This document shows positions 54,610-64,000 of a stretch of 64,000 nucleotides of DNA, piece after piece. Position 1 is the first letter of the stretch; each line of letters opens with the position of its first letter. Under the pieces are notes generated by a model. That model was given only the letters and a program-made list of their open reading frames with translations. It ran no database searches and was not told the DNA's origin. This DNA is from Luteimonas gilva (GTDB lineage Bacteria; Pseudomonadota; Gammaproteobacteria; Xanthomonadales; Xanthomonadaceae), in contig NZ_SZUA01000002.1 of assembly GCF_005239095.1 (NCBI RefSeq), positions 62,001 through 126,000 on the forward strand, given 5' to 3'. A program made the position numbers and the translations under genes.

Positions 54610-55362
54610 TTAGCTCCGGAACAGCAAAGCGGAAAGTACGAAATTGAACATCAGCACCAGCAGCGAGGCGTTCACCACCGCGCGGGTGGTGGCGACCGAG
54701 GTGCCTTCGATGGTCGGCTCGGAATGGAAACCGACATAGGACGCGACCAGCGCCGCGGTGCCGCCGAATACGGCGGCTTTGAGGAAAGCCTGGCCGAAAT
54801 CGTCGGCGAAATCGACGCTGTCCTTCAGCGTCTGCCAGAACGTGCCCGAGTCGACGCCGATCACGTGCACGGCTTCGAAATAGCCGGCGCTGATCGCCAG
54901 GCTGCAGAAGAAGGCGGTGAGCAGCGGCACGCACAGCACCGCCGCCCAGAAGCGCGGCGCGACGGCTTTCGCGACCGGGTCGATCGCCATCAGTCCGAGC
55001 GCGGTGATCTGGTCGGTGGCGCGCATCAAGCCGAGTTCGGCCGCGATCGAAGAACCGGCGCGGCCGACGAACAGCAGCGCGGTCAGCACCGGGCCCAGTT
55101 CGCGATACAAGCCCAGGCCCAGCAGCACGCTGACCTGGCTGGTGGCGCCATAGGTTTCCAGCGCGCGGTAGCCGAGCAGGGTCACCGACAGGCCGACGAA
55201 GGCGCCGCCGGCGGCGACGATGGGCAAGCTGCGCGCGCCGATCTTGTAGATCTCGCGCACCAGCTCGCGCCAGAAATCGGCGGTGGGCTTGGAGGCGCGC
55301 AGCACCGACAGCGAGAACAAGCCCGCCTGGCCAAGCGAACGGATCGACGAGAACGCGCTCAT
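54610..55362 (-). CDS. mlaE: lipid asymmetry ABC permease MlaE
   Basis: 250 residues, integral membrane permease of the MlaFEDB complex. Signature segments: IYKIGARSLPIVAAGGAFVGL, ELGPVLTALLFVGRAGSSIAAELG, MRATDQITALGLMAIDP and the C-terminal GGTAALVASYVGF with NFVLSALLF. Five to six hydrophobic helices. Overlaps mlaF's stop by 4 bases. Confidence 0.95.
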   Translation of the reverse strand: MSAFSSIRSLGQAGLFSLSVLRASKPTADFWRELVREIYKIGARSLPIVAAGGAFVGLSVTLLGYRALETYGATSQVSVLLGLGLYRELGPVLTALLFVGRAGSSIAAELGLMRATDQITALGLMAIDPVAKAVAPRFWAAVLCVPLLTAFFCSLAISAGYFEAVHVIGVDSGTFWQTLKDSVDFADDFGQAFLKAAVFGGTAALVASYVGFHSEPTIEGTSVATTRAVVNASLLVLMFNFVLSALLFRS

Positions 55363-56144
55363 GCGGCCTGGCTCCGCGCGACCGCGTCGAAGGCGATCGG
55401 GCCGTCGGGCTCGCCGTTGAGGAACTGCTTCACCAGCGGATCCGTGCTGGCTTCCAACTGCGCCGGCGTGCCGGAGAAGACGATGCCGCCGTTGGCGATC
55501 ACCACCGCGTGGCCGGCGACCGGCATGGTTTCGTGGACGTGGTGGGTGACGATGATGCTGGTCAGGCCCAGGGTGTCGTTGAGGCGCTTGATCAGGCTCA
55601 TGATCACGCCCGAGGCGATCGGGTCCAGCCCGGTCAGCGGCTCGTCGTAGATCATCAGCGGCGGATCCAGCGCCAGCGCGCGCGCCAAGGCGACGCGCCG
55701 CGCCATGCCGCCGGACAATTCGCGCGGGAACAGATCGGCCGCGGCGCGCAGGCCGACCGCATGCAATTTCATTTCGACCAAGCGGCGGATCACCGGCTTG
55801 GGCAGATCGGTATGCGCCTGCAGCGGCAGGCCGACGTTTTCGGCGACGGTCAGATCGGTGAGCAGGCCGTTGCCTTGCAGCAGCACGCCGACGCCTTTGC
55901 GCATTTCCAGCAAGGCCTTCTTGGCCTGCGGCACCGGCTTTCCGAACACTTCGACCTTGCCCGCGGCCGGCGCCAGTTCGCCGGTCAGCGCCGCCAGCAG
56001 GGTCGACTTGCCGCTGCCGCTGGGGCCGAGCACGGCGGTGATGCTGCCGCGCGGCACGTCCAGCGAGATGTCGCGCAGCACGGCGCGGCCGCCGCGGTCG
56101 AGGCGGACATCGGCGAGGCGGACGATGGGCGTGTCGGCGGTCAT
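55359..56144 (-). CDS. mlaF: lipid asymmetry ABC ATPase MlaF
   Basis: 261-residue ABC ATPase: Walker A GPSGSGKST (about 40-48), Q-loop GVLLQGNGLLTDLTVAEN, signature LSGGMARRVALARAL, Walker B LMIYDEPLTGLDP and switch His in TSIIVTHH. First gene of mlaFEDCBA. Minus-strand operon divergent from recC across a 298-base gap. Confidence 0.95.
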   Translation of the reverse strand: MTADTPIVRLADVRLDRGGRAVLRDISLDVPRGSITAVLGPSGSGKSTLLAALTGELAPAAGKVEVFGKPVPQAKKALLEMRKGVGVLLQGNGLLTDLTVAENVGLPLQAHTDLPKPVIRRLVEMKLHAVGLRAAADLFPRELSGGMARRVALARALALDPPLMIYDEPLTGLDPIASGVIMSLIKRLNDTLGLTSIIVTHHVHETMPVAGHAVVIANGGIVFSGTPAQLEASTDPLVKQFLNGEPDGPIAFDAVARSQAA

Positions 56145-56442
56145 TCGGGCGGGAGCGATCTTTATCTAAGGATCGGGCGCGCGCGGCGCAAAGGGGCGCA
56201 GCTTGGCGTCCGGCGGCTGAACAGGGTCATAGCGATGGCATTGTCGCAGGGGCGCAGCGGGGTCATACGCTTGTGATACTGCCTCAACGCGCCGTCGCGC
56301 GCTGCGAAAATCGGTTACGAGGGTCGGCATTCCGGCCGGGAGCGGTCTATCCCTTCATCCGGCTACGGTCGCCGGGGTTGTTTAAGAAATCTTTGGCCCG
56401 GGCCGTCTCGGCGCTCGCGACCGCGCTGCGGCAAGATAACGC
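56145..56442. other. divergent promoter gap between mlaF and recC
   Basis: About 298 bases that must hold the mla and recCBD promoters. I see AT-richer stretches (such as GTTTAAGAAATCTTTG near 56380-56396) but no hexamer pair convincing enough to call, and no gene: the short open frames here are shadows. Confidence 0.4.
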
Positions 56443-59400
56443 ATGTCTTTGCGCGCCGATTTCCGTCTCTACCACTCCAACGCCCTGGACGTGCTCGCCA
56501 GCCTGCTCGCCGAGCAGGTGGCGGCGCTCCCGGCCGACGGCGATTGGCTGCGGCCGGACATCGTGCTGGTGCCGCAGCATTCCATGCGCCGCTGGCTGCA
56601 GCAGACCCTGGCCGAGCACAGCGGCATCTGCGCCAACTTGATCTTCCTGACCCCGGGCGAGTTCGTCGACCTGGCGCTGGACGCCAACCTCGGCACTGCC
56701 GCGGACGCCGACCGCCTGACCGCCGACACGCTGCGCTGGCATCTGATGCGCGAACTGCGCACGGCGCCGCCCGAGGCGCTGCACGCCTTCGGCACCGACG
56801 CCGATCCGCTCAAGCGATGGTCGCTGGCGAACGCGCTGGCCGATACGTACGAGAAATACCAGACCTGGCGCCGGCCTTGGCTGCTCGATTGGGAGCGCGC
56901 GGCGCCCGCCGGCGATTGGCAGGCCGATCTGTGGCGGCGCATCGCGCGCGGCCGCCGGCATCGCGCGCGCCGCATCGACGACTATTTGCGCCGGGTCGAA
57001 CATCCGCTGGGCCTGCCGCCGCGCTTGTTCGTGTTCGCTTGCCAGAACACTTCGCCCGACGTGCTGCGCGTCATCGCCAGCCAGGCGCGCGCGGGCGAAC
57101 AGCATTTCTATCTGCACACGCCGGCGCGTGCGTTCTGGGGCGATCTGGATCGCTGGGCCTCGTACGCGCCCGCGCAAGACGACGATTTCCTCGGCGGCGA
57201 GGCGGATATTCCGCCCAATCCACTGCTCGCGGCCTGGGGCCAGGCCGGCCGCGATTTCGTCGCCGGCCTGGTCAGCGGCGAGAGCGTGGCGCCGTCGTTC
57301 GAAATCGCGCCGCATGCCGAGCCCGATGCCGCGACCTTGCTCGGACGCATGCAGCGCGACCTGCTCGACAATCGCGCGCCGCTCGCCGGGAACCAAGACG
57401 CGCGCTGGCCGCGCAGCGGCGTCGACGCCGGCGACGCGAGCCTGCAATTCCACGCCTGCCACACGCGCTTGCGCGAAGTGCAGGTGCTGCACGACCAGCT
57501 GCGCGCGCTGCTGGATGCGCCGGCCGCGCCGGGCCGGCCGAAGCTGCGCCCGCGCGACATCGCGGTGCTGGCGCCCGACATCGACGCCTACGCGCCGCAC
57601 ATCGAAGCGGTGTTCGGCGGCGCGCTCGGCAGCGATCGCGAAATACCGTACACGCTGGCCGACACCAGCCCGCTGGCCAACGCATCGCTCGCCGCCGCGT
57701 TCCTGCGCCTGCTCGAGCTGCCGCTGCGGCCGCTCACCGCCAACGACGTGATCGATCTGCTGGCGGTGCCGGCCATCGCCTCGCGCTTCGACCTCGATCA
57801 AGGCGACCGCGACGCGCTGCAGGCGCAATTGGAAGAAGCCGGCGCGCGCTGGGGCTTGGATGCCGCCGACCGCGCCCGCCACGGCGCACCGGCCGATGCC
57901 GCGTACAGCCTGGAATTCGCGCTGGATCGGCTGCTGCTGGGCCATGCTTCCGGCGACGAGGCCGACATCGGCGATGTCGCGCCCTGGCCGGAACTGGAGG
58001 GCCGCTCGACGGCCGCGCTCGACGGGCTGTTGCGCTTCCTCGCGGTGCTGCGCGAAAGCGGCGCGCGCATGGCGCAGGCGCATGCGCCGGCGGTGTGGGC
58101 GCGCGATCTGGAGCGGCTGCTCGAACAAGTCTTCGACCCCGAACGCGACAGCCCCGACGCCGCCGCATTGCGCCGGCTGCGCGACCGCATCGCCGGCTTC
58201 GCCGAAAGCGCGCGGCTGGCGGATTACGCCGCGCCGGTGGAACACGCGGTGGTGCTCGACCATCTGCGCGGCGAACTCGTCCGCGGCGATGCGCGCGCGC
58301 CATTCCTGTCCGGCGGCGTGTGCTTCGGCCTGATGGTGCCGATGCGGCTGATTCCGTTCCAGGCGGTGTGCCTGCTCGGTATGGACGAAGCTTCGTTTCC
58401 GGCCCGCGACGCGCGCGATCCGCTCGACCGCATCGTGCGCGACCTGGACACGCGCGAGCGCCGCATCGGCGATCCGTCGCGGCGCGACGCCGACCGCTAT
58501 TTGTTCCTGCAACTCTTCAGCGGCGCCGGCCGCGTGTTCTATCTCAGCTGGTGCGGGATCGATCCGCGCGACGGCAGCGAGCGCGAACCGTCGGCGACGG
58601 TGTCCGAACTGCTCGATGCGGCGGCGCGCTACCACGCGGACGCGGACAAACCAGCGGTGCGCCGGGCGCTGGCGGTGCGGCATGCGCTGCAGCCGTTTTC
58701 GCCCGCCGCGTTCGGCGCCGCGATCGTGGACGAAGCGAAAGGCGATCCGCGGCGCTTCAGCTACGATGCGCGCTGGCACGACGCCGCGAGCGGCGCGCCC
58801 GGCACCTCTCGGCCGCCCATCTTCGCGCCCAGCCCGCTCGCGCGCGTCGCCGAGCCGGCCGAATCGCTGTCCATCGACCGCTTGCGCCGCGCCATCGCCA
58901 AGCCGCACGACATCTACCTGCAGGAAACGCTCGGCCTGCGCCTGCCGGAAGAAGAGCCGCCGCTCGCCGAATACGAACCCTTCGGCGCGCCCGCGCCGTT
59001 GCCGCGTTACGCGTTGCGGCAGCAGGCGTTCGGCGCCTGGCTGGCATCGGGCGAGCGCCCGGACGCCGCCGCGTTGCATGCGCACCTGCTCGCCCGCGCG
59101 CTGGTCGCGCCGGGCGCGGACGGGCGCGCCAGCGTGGAGGCGACGCTGGACGAGGTGCAACCGTTCGCGCTTTGCGCGCTGGAAGCGGGCTTCGAGGCCG
59201 CTTCCGAAACCAAGCCGATCGAAATCGCCGCGGGATCGCGGCTGCTGCAAGGCGCGCTGCGCGACGTGCAGAACGGCGGCGCGCTGCGCGTCGCGCTGCG
59301 GCCCGAGGGCCGCCACGGCGGGCATGCGCTGCGGCACGGCCTCGACCGCTGGCTGGCGTCGCTGCACGGCTTGCCGCTGTACGAAATCGCCGCGGCGAAC

Positions 59401-59778
59401 GAAAAAACGGCGCCGACGCTGCGCACGCACCCGCCGTTGCCGAGGGCGCAGGCCATCGCCAACCTCGAAGCGCTGGTCGCTTTGCGGGAATCGGCGCTCG
59501 CCGCGCCGCTGCCGTTCCTGCCTAAGCCCGGCTACGTCTATTTCGCGGCGCTGGCCGAGAAAGGCGCGGACGGCGCCCGGCAGGAAGCGAAGAAGGCATG
59601 GAGCGGCAGCGACCGCACGTTCGCCGAAGCGGGCGCGACGACGCGTTTGGCCTTGCGCGGCCGCGATCCGTTCTTCGACGACGATGCCGCGCAGCGCGAG
59701 CGCTTCGCCCGGTTGTCGGTCGCCTTGTTCTCCGCGCTCGACGGCGATGCGCCGCTTGCGGTGGAGGCGCTGCGATGA
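56443..59778 (+). CDS. recC: exodeoxyribonuclease V subunit RecC (gamma)
   Basis: 1111-residue RecC, the Chi-recognition and DNA-splitting subunit of RecBCD. The N-terminus MSLRADFRLYHSNALDVLASLLAE and segments VLVPQHSMRRWLQQTLAEHSGICAN, FVFACQNTSPDVLRV and VCLLGMDEASFPARDARDP are family hallmarks. Same length as E. coli RecC (1122). It overlaps recB by 4 bases (ATGA), giving the operon recC-recB-recD. Confidence 0.95.
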   Translation: MSLRADFRLYHSNALDVLASLLAEQVAALPADGDWLRPDIVLVPQHSMRRWLQQTLAEHSGICANLIFLTPGEFVDLALDANLGTAADADRLTADTLRWHLMRELRTAPPEALHAFGTDADPLKRWSLANALADTYEKYQTWRRPWLLDWERAAPAGDWQADLWRRIARGRRHRARRIDDYLRRVEHPLGLPPRLFVFACQNTSPDVLRVIASQARAGEQHFYLHTPARAFWGDLDRWASYAPAQDDDFLGGEADIPPNPLLAAWGQAGRDFVAGLVSGESVAPSFEIAPHAEPDAATLLGRMQRDLLDNRAPLAGNQDARWPRSGVDAGDASLQFHACHTRLREVQVLHDQLRALLDAPAAPGRPKLRPRDIAVLAPDIDAYAPHIEAVFGGALGSDREIPYTLADTSPLANASLAAAFLRLLELPLRPLTANDVIDLLAVPAIASRFDLDQGDRDALQAQLEEAGARWGLDAADRARHGAPADAAYSLEFALDRLLLGHASGDEADIGDVAPWPELEGRSTAALDGLLRFLAVLRESGARMAQAHAPAVWARDLERLLEQVFDPERDSPDAAALRRLRDRIAGFAESARLADYAAPVEHAVVLDHLRGELVRGDARAPFLSGGVCFGLMVPMRLIPFQAVCLLGMDEASFPARDARDPLDRIVRDLDTRERRIGDPSRRDADRYLFLQLFSGAGRVFYLSWCGIDPRDGSEREPSATVSELLDAAARYHADADKPAVRRALAVRHALQPFSPAAFGAAIVDEAKGDPRRFSYDARWHDAASGAPGTSRPPIFAPSPLARVAEPAESLSIDRLRRAIAKPHDIYLQETLGLRLPEEEPPLAEYEPFGAPAPLPRYALRQQAFGAWLASGERPDAAALHAHLLARALVAPGADGRASVEATLDEVQPFALCALEAGFEAASETKPIEIAAGSRLLQGALRDVQNGGALRVALRPEGRHGGHALRHGLDRWLASLHGLPLYEIAAANEKTAPTLRTHPPLPRAQAIANLEALVALRESALAAPLPFLPKPGYVYFAALAEKGADGARQEAKKAWSGSDRTFAEAGATTRLALRGRDPFFDDDAAQRERFARLSVALFSALDGDAPLAVEALR

Positions 59779-62700
59779 GCGACGCGGTGCGCAATGTCGA
59801 CCTGGAGCGCCGGGCGCTGCTCGAAGCGAGCGCGGGCACCGGCAAAACCTATGCCTTGGCCGGCCTGTTCGCGCGGGCGGTGATCGTCGAACGCCTGCGC
59901 GTGCCGCAGATCCTCGCCGTGACCTACACCATCGCCGCGACGCAGGAACTGCACGCCCGCGTCCGCTTGCGCCTGCAGCAAGCCGCGGAACTGGCGATGG
60001 CGTGGCGCGAAGGCGATCCGCCGCAGCGCGCGGACGACGCGCCGGAAACCGCGTTGCTGCGCGAATTGATCCACGCCGCGCTCCATCCCGCCGGAAAGGA
60101 AGGCGAGCCGCTGCCCGCGCTGCGCTTGCGCCTGGGCCGCGCGGTGCGCGACATGGATCTGGCGGCGATCACCACTATCCACGGTTTCTGCCAGCGTCTG
60201 CTCGCCGAACACGCGCTCGACGCCGGCGAACGGCTGGTGGCGAACGCATTGCAGCCGGACAACCGCGCCTCGCGAACGGCGCTCGCGGTCGAGCTGTGGC
60301 GCGCTTTCAGCGTCGATGCGGCGGACAGCGATTTCCTGCGGCGCGCGTTCGGCGACATCGGCAAGCTGACCGAAGCGATGGTGCCGCTGCTTTCGTTCGA
60401 ACCCTTGCTGCCGGAAGCGCCGGCCGCACTGCCGGACGATCCGCGGCCGCAATCCGATGCCGCCTGGCAACGGCTGCGGGCCGCCTTCGCCGCGCACGGA
60501 GAAACGGCGCGGCTTGCGGTGTCGGCGGCGATCGACGCGAAGATGCTGCACAGCGGCCAATACAAAGCCGAGCACGTCGAAGGGCTCTGGACGTGGCTGG
60601 CGGATCGGACGCGCCAGGCCGCCGCTCCGGATAGCGCGCACGAAAAGTGCGGCAAATACACGCCGGCGGCGCTGGAAGCCGGAACGCTCAAAGCCAACAA
60701 GGGGCGCACGCCGCAATCGCCGTTGTTCGAAGCGATGGAAACTTGGATCGACGCGCAGCAACGCGTGCCCGTCTGGCGCGAGGCGGCCGACCTGCAACGG
60801 CTGCACGCGCTCCGCGCCGAAGCGAAGGCGCGCGACGCGGCGCGCAAGGCGGCCTTCAACGTGCGCGGTTTCGACGATCTGGTCGACGCCGTCTACCGCG
60901 CCCTGGCCGCGCCCGAGTCCCGGGATCGCCTCGTCGCGGCGCTGCATGCGCAGTATCCGTTGGTGCTGGTCGACGAATTCCAGGATACGGACGCGCGCCA
61001 GTGGGCGATTTTCGATGCGATATCGCGCGACGGCGGGCTGGTGCTGGTCGGCGATCCCAAGCAGGCCATCTACCGCTTCCGCGGCGGCGACGTGCATGCG
61101 TACCTGCGCGCGCGCGCGAACGTCGATCAGAGCGCCCGGCTCGAACGCAATTTCCGTTCGCGGCGCGGCGTGGTCGATACGGTCAATGCGCTGTTCGCGG
61201 ATTTGCCCGCCGGCGAAATGGGCGCCGGCATCGGCTACGCGCCGGTCGAAGCCGCGAAGGGCGAAGACGGTCTGAGCATCGACGGCGAAACGGCGCCGGC
61301 TTTCGTTTTCCGGGCGCTGCCGCAGGTCGCCGGCGAAGGCGGCCCGCTGCGCGATCGCGACGCCGCCGAAACGATGGCTGCCGCGGCGGCCGCGTGCGCG
61401 CAGGCGATCCGCGACTGGCTGCAGCTGGCTGCGGACGGCCGCGCGTTGCGCCGCGACGGAGAACGGTCGCGTCCGCTGGAGCCGCGCGATTGCGCGGTGC
61501 TGGTGCGTCGCCATAGCGAGGCGCAGGCCGTGCGGGACGCGCTGTCGAAGCTCGGCGTGCCCGCCGTCGCCACGGGCAACCAAAGCCTTTTCTCCAGCGA
61601 CGCGGCGCAAACATTGTTGACGTTGCTGCTCGCGTTGGCTGCGCCCGGCGACGAGCGCCGCTTGCGCGCCGCGCTGGCCTTGTTCCTGTTCGGCCTGGAC
61701 GCGGCCGAGCTGCGCGCGCTCGACGACGACGGCGAGGCGCTGCGCCGCTGGCAAACCCGCTTCGAACATTGGCGGCTGCGCTGGCAGCAGCATGGCCCGC
61801 AAGCGATGCTGACCGACGTGGCCGCGCAGCAGGCCGCGACGGTGCTCTCCTTCGCCGACGGCGAGCGTCGCCTCACCCACCTGCTCCAGCTCGGCGAAAC
61901 GATGCAGGAAGCGAATGCCGCGCAGCTCGGCCCGCACAGCCAGGTCGACTGGCTGCGCGCGGCCATCGACCGCGCCGACGACAAGGACGAAGCGCAGTGG
62001 CCGCGCCTGGAATCGGATGCGAGCCGCGTGCAGATCCTCACCTTGCACAAGAGCAAAGGCCTCGAATTTCCGCTGGTTTTTCTGCCGTTCGCCGGCGTCG
62101 GCCGCAACGCTTCGTCGAAATCCGGCTTCATCGCCTACCACGACGATGCCGACGAACGCGTCCGCCAATGGAAGACGGACGACGCGCACGGCGCGGTGCC
62201 GTGGAAGCAGGCCAACGGCCGCGCCCAGCAGGAGGAATCCGAAGAGGACATGCGCCTGCTGTACGTGGGCTTGACCCGCGCGATCGATTTTCTGTGGACT
62301 TGCGGTGGCGCCGTATTCGCGAACGGCAAGTCGGCGCTGTTCCGCTTGCTGGGCGGCGCGCAACCCAGCGCATTTCTGCGGCACGAACTGGGCGATCGTT
62401 TGTACGTCGACGATCGCCCGCTCGATCCCGAGGACGTCATGCGCTTGCGTGCGGCCGCGGTTGCGCCGACCCCGCCGCCGCGCGTGCCGCAAGGGCCGCT
62501 CCGGCGCGACTGGTGGATCCATAGCTTCAGCCAGCTGCATCGCCAGCGCCCGCACGGCGTCGCCGCTTTGGTCGAGGAAACCTCGGCGGGCGACGAAAGG
62601 CCCAGCGCGGATTGGCCGCTCGCGGCGCGCGCGTTTTCGGGCGAACGCTTCGGCAACACGCTGCACTACGCGTTGGAGCATGCGAATTTCGCCGCCTGGC

Positions 62701-63365
62701 GCGATGCCGAGGGCGTGCCGGACGGCGAAACCGACCTGCTGCGCCGCGCGCTGCGCAGCCAGGGCTATCGCGAGGACCAGGATGCCGACGGCATCGCCGA
62801 ACTCGCGCCGCTGGTTCGCGCCACGCTGCAGGCGACGCTCTCGGCAGGCGATCTCCACTTCCGCCTGTGCGACCTGCCGCCCGCGCAGCGCATCGCCGAG
62901 CTCGAATTCCATTTCACCCTGGACGATGCGGACGGCGCCGCGCTGCTGGCGCTGCTGCACGCGCACGGTTTGACTTCGGATCGTCGCGATTTCGGGGTCT
63001 GGCCGCGCTTGAACGGGCTGATGAACGGCAAGATCGATTTGATCGTCCGCGCCGACGGCCGCGCCTTCGTGATCGACTACAAGTCCAACTTCCTGCCCGA
63101 TTACGGCGAGGCGTCGCTGCAACGGGCGATGGCCGCACACGAATACGATCTGCAGGCGCTGCTGTACGCGGTCGCCGTGCATCGCTGGCTGCGCTTGCGA
63201 TTGGGCGACGCGTACCGTTTCGAGCGCCATTTCGGCGGCGTGCGTTATCTGTTTTGCCGCGGACTCGATCCGCGCCATCCGCAGCGCGGCGTCGTGACGC
63301 CAGCATTGCCGCGCGAACTGATCGAAGCCGCGGATGCGTTGTTGTCGAACGGGAAGCGCGCATGA
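59775..63365 (+). CDS. recB: exodeoxyribonuclease V subunit RecB (beta)
   Basis: 1196 residues, the 3'-5' helicase and nuclease of RecBCD. Walker A ASAGTGKTYALAGL (residues 16-29), motif II VDEFQDTDARQW, VGDPKQAIYRFRGGD, helicase motif V HKSKGLEFPLVF and motif VI LLYVGLTRA; the C-terminal RecB nuclease has GKIDLIVRADGRAFVIDYKSN. The start at 59775 is preferred: the open frame runs 59 codons upstream but lies inside recC. Overlaps recD by 4 bases. Confidence 0.95.
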   Translation: MSDAVRNVDLERRALLEASAGTGKTYALAGLFARAVIVERLRVPQILAVTYTIAATQELHARVRLRLQQAAELAMAWREGDPPQRADDAPETALLRELIHAALHPAGKEGEPLPALRLRLGRAVRDMDLAAITTIHGFCQRLLAEHALDAGERLVANALQPDNRASRTALAVELWRAFSVDAADSDFLRRAFGDIGKLTEAMVPLLSFEPLLPEAPAALPDDPRPQSDAAWQRLRAAFAAHGETARLAVSAAIDAKMLHSGQYKAEHVEGLWTWLADRTRQAAAPDSAHEKCGKYTPAALEAGTLKANKGRTPQSPLFEAMETWIDAQQRVPVWREAADLQRLHALRAEAKARDAARKAAFNVRGFDDLVDAVYRALAAPESRDRLVAALHAQYPLVLVDEFQDTDARQWAIFDAISRDGGLVLVGDPKQAIYRFRGGDVHAYLRARANVDQSARLERNFRSRRGVVDTVNALFADLPAGEMGAGIGYAPVEAAKGEDGLSIDGETAPAFVFRALPQVAGEGGPLRDRDAAETMAAAAAACAQAIRDWLQLAADGRALRRDGERSRPLEPRDCAVLVRRHSEAQAVRDALSKLGVPAVATGNQSLFSSDAAQTLLTLLLALAAPGDERRLRAALALFLFGLDAAELRALDDDGEALRRWQTRFEHWRLRWQQHGPQAMLTDVAAQQAATVLSFADGERRLTHLLQLGETMQEANAAQLGPHSQVDWLRAAIDRADDKDEAQWPRLESDASRVQILTLHKSKGLEFPLVFLPFAGVGRNASSKSGFIAYHDDADERVRQWKTDDAHGAVPWKQANGRAQQEESEEDMRLLYVGLTRAIDFLWTCGGAVFANGKSALFRLLGGAQPSAFLRHELGDRLYVDDRPLDPEDVMRLRAAAVAPTPPPRVPQGPLRRDWWIHSFSQLHRQRPHGVAALVEETSAGDERPSADWPLAARAFSGERFGNTLHYALEHANFAAWRDAEGVPDGETDLLRRALRSQGYREDQDADGIAELAPLVRATLQATLSAGDLHFRLCDLPPAQRIAELEFHFTLDDADGAALLALLHAHGLTSDRRDFGVWPRLNGLMNGKIDLIVRADGRAFVIDYKSNFLPDYGEASLQRAMAAHEYDLQALLYAVAVHRWLRLRLGDAYRFERHFGGVRYLFCRGLDPRHPQRGVVTPALPRELIEAADALLSNGKRA

Positions 63366-64000
63366 GCGTCAGGCGCCGGACCGAACCCGCGGATCGCGAG
63401 ACCTTGCGCGCGGTGGACCGCGCCTTCGCCGATGCGTTGCGCCGCCAGGATCGCGCGCGCGGCGCCGATACCGACGAACGCGTGCTGCAGGCGGCGACGC
63501 TGGCGTCGTTCGCGGTGGGCGAAGGCCATGCGGCGTTCGACCCGGCGCGACCGCAGCTGCTGATCGACGACGGCCGCCCCTGGCCGGAAGCCAGCGAATG
63601 GCGTGCGGCGCTGGCCGCTTCCCGATGGATCGATGCGCCTGCGGCGGACGCGGCTTCCGATCCGGCGAAGCCGCTGACGTTCGAAGGCGGCCTGTTGTAT
63701 TTGCGCCGTTACCGCGAATACGAGCGGCGCCTGGCCGCGGGCTTGCTGCGTTTGGCGCAATCGGATGCCGCGCCGGCCGATGTGCGCCCGCTCGCATCGC
63801 TGTTCGCCGCACTGTTCCCGCAAGCGCGCCAAGGCGATTTGCAGGCGCGCGCCGCGGCGCTGGCGCTGCTGCGCAAGCTGTTGTTCGTCACCGGCGGACC
63901 GGGCACGGGCAAGACCACCACCATCGCGCGCCTGCTGGCGCTGTTGGCGGCGCAAGCGCGCGAAACCGGCCACGCCGCGCCCCGGATCGCGCTGGCCGCG
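63362..64000 (+). CDS. recD: exodeoxyribonuclease V subunit RecD (alpha), 3' truncated by window edge
   Basis: The first 213 residues of RecD, the 5'-3' helicase of RecBCD; the gene continues past the window. The ATG overlaps the recB stop (ATGA). The N-terminal linker domain contains LTFEGGLLYLRRYREYERRLA, and Walker A is GGPGTGKTTT at about residues 180-189, followed by IARLLALLAAQ. Confidence 0.93.
   Translation, partial: MSVRRRTEPADRETLRAVDRAFADALRRQDRARGADTDERVLQAATLASFAVGEGHAAFDPARPQLLIDDGRPWPEASEWRAALAASRWIDAPAADAASDPAKPLTFEGGLLYLRRYREYERRLAAGLLRLAQSDAAPADVRPLASLFAALFPQARQGDLQARAAALALLRKLLFVTGGPGTGKTTTIARLLALLAAQARETGHAAPRIALAA

Noticed and set aside
56347-63278. Two very long minus-strand frames (1027 and 1246 codons) opposite recC and recB
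   Set aside because: Both are antisense shadows with Arg/Gln/Val/Ala-rich composition lacking domains; the plus-strand RecC and RecB are complete.

Overview
The window is a GC-rich proteobacterial chromosome segment. Gene content and order (dnaA-dnaN-recF-gyrB, then an M48 lipoprotein, a TPR protein, tonB-exbB-exbD-exbD, pdxJ, cardiolipin synthase, and a distant mla operon and recCBD) point to a Xanthomonadaceae member, most like Lysobacter. Dispersed inverted repeats beginning GTAG and ending CTAC fit that group. This assignment is inferred from gene content, not from a database search.

Region by region. 1-5983: replication-start block, with the 3' part of dnaA, a DnaA-box-bearing gap that is a candidate oriC, dnaN, recF carrying three parS-like sites, and gyrB behind an extended -10 promoter. 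6092-11409: envelope genes and a TonB energising cluster (tonB, exbB, two exbD) ending in a terminator, followed by a third exbD copy. 11440-17546: pyridoxine synthesis, small membrane protein, cardiolipin synthase, a PA0069-type radical SAM protein, and a PAS histidine kinase with a small response regulator.

17847-23782 is the most notable region: a sigma-54-type promoter followed by seven genes in the order of the Pseudomonas Fap functional-amyloid operon. They are a small secreted protein (A position), an NQ-repeat protein (B), two near-identical GNIG/GVGNAQ-repeat proteins ending in CxxC motifs (tandem C), a C39-type cysteine peptidase (D), a secreted protein (E) and an outer-membrane barrel with an N-terminal coiled coil (F). 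A VpsR-like sigma-54 activator lies 6 kb downstream (29330-30718) and is a candidate, unproven, regulator.

23846-36131: a PhyH-type dioxygenase, a large Ser/Thr kinase with TPRs, a secreted metallo-beta-lactamase/SnoaL fusion, fructose-bisphosphatase, an MBL lipoprotein, a GNAT enzyme, and a PmrA/QseB-type two-component pair with a tandem hexamer box upstream. 36213-46114: a DUF4010 membrane protein, a paralogous pair of DUF1579-like proteins with NIPSNAP and WYL-regulator neighbours, phenylalanine hydroxylase divergent from an Lrp/AsnC regulator, a DUF2238 membrane protein, an alpha/beta hydrolase lipoprotein and a TonB-dependent receptor. 46280-51938: an epimerase, a rhomboid protease, a TerC/Alx-type transporter behind a yybP-ykoY-type manganese riboswitch, an RlmI-type methyltransferase and RmuC. 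52116-56144: the complete mlaFEDCBA lipid-transport operon. 56443-64000: recC-recB-recD, with recD running off the end.

At least ten REPIN-like inverted repeats of six sequence families sit in the gaps between genes. I saw no tRNA, rRNA, CRISPR array, insertion sequence or prophage.
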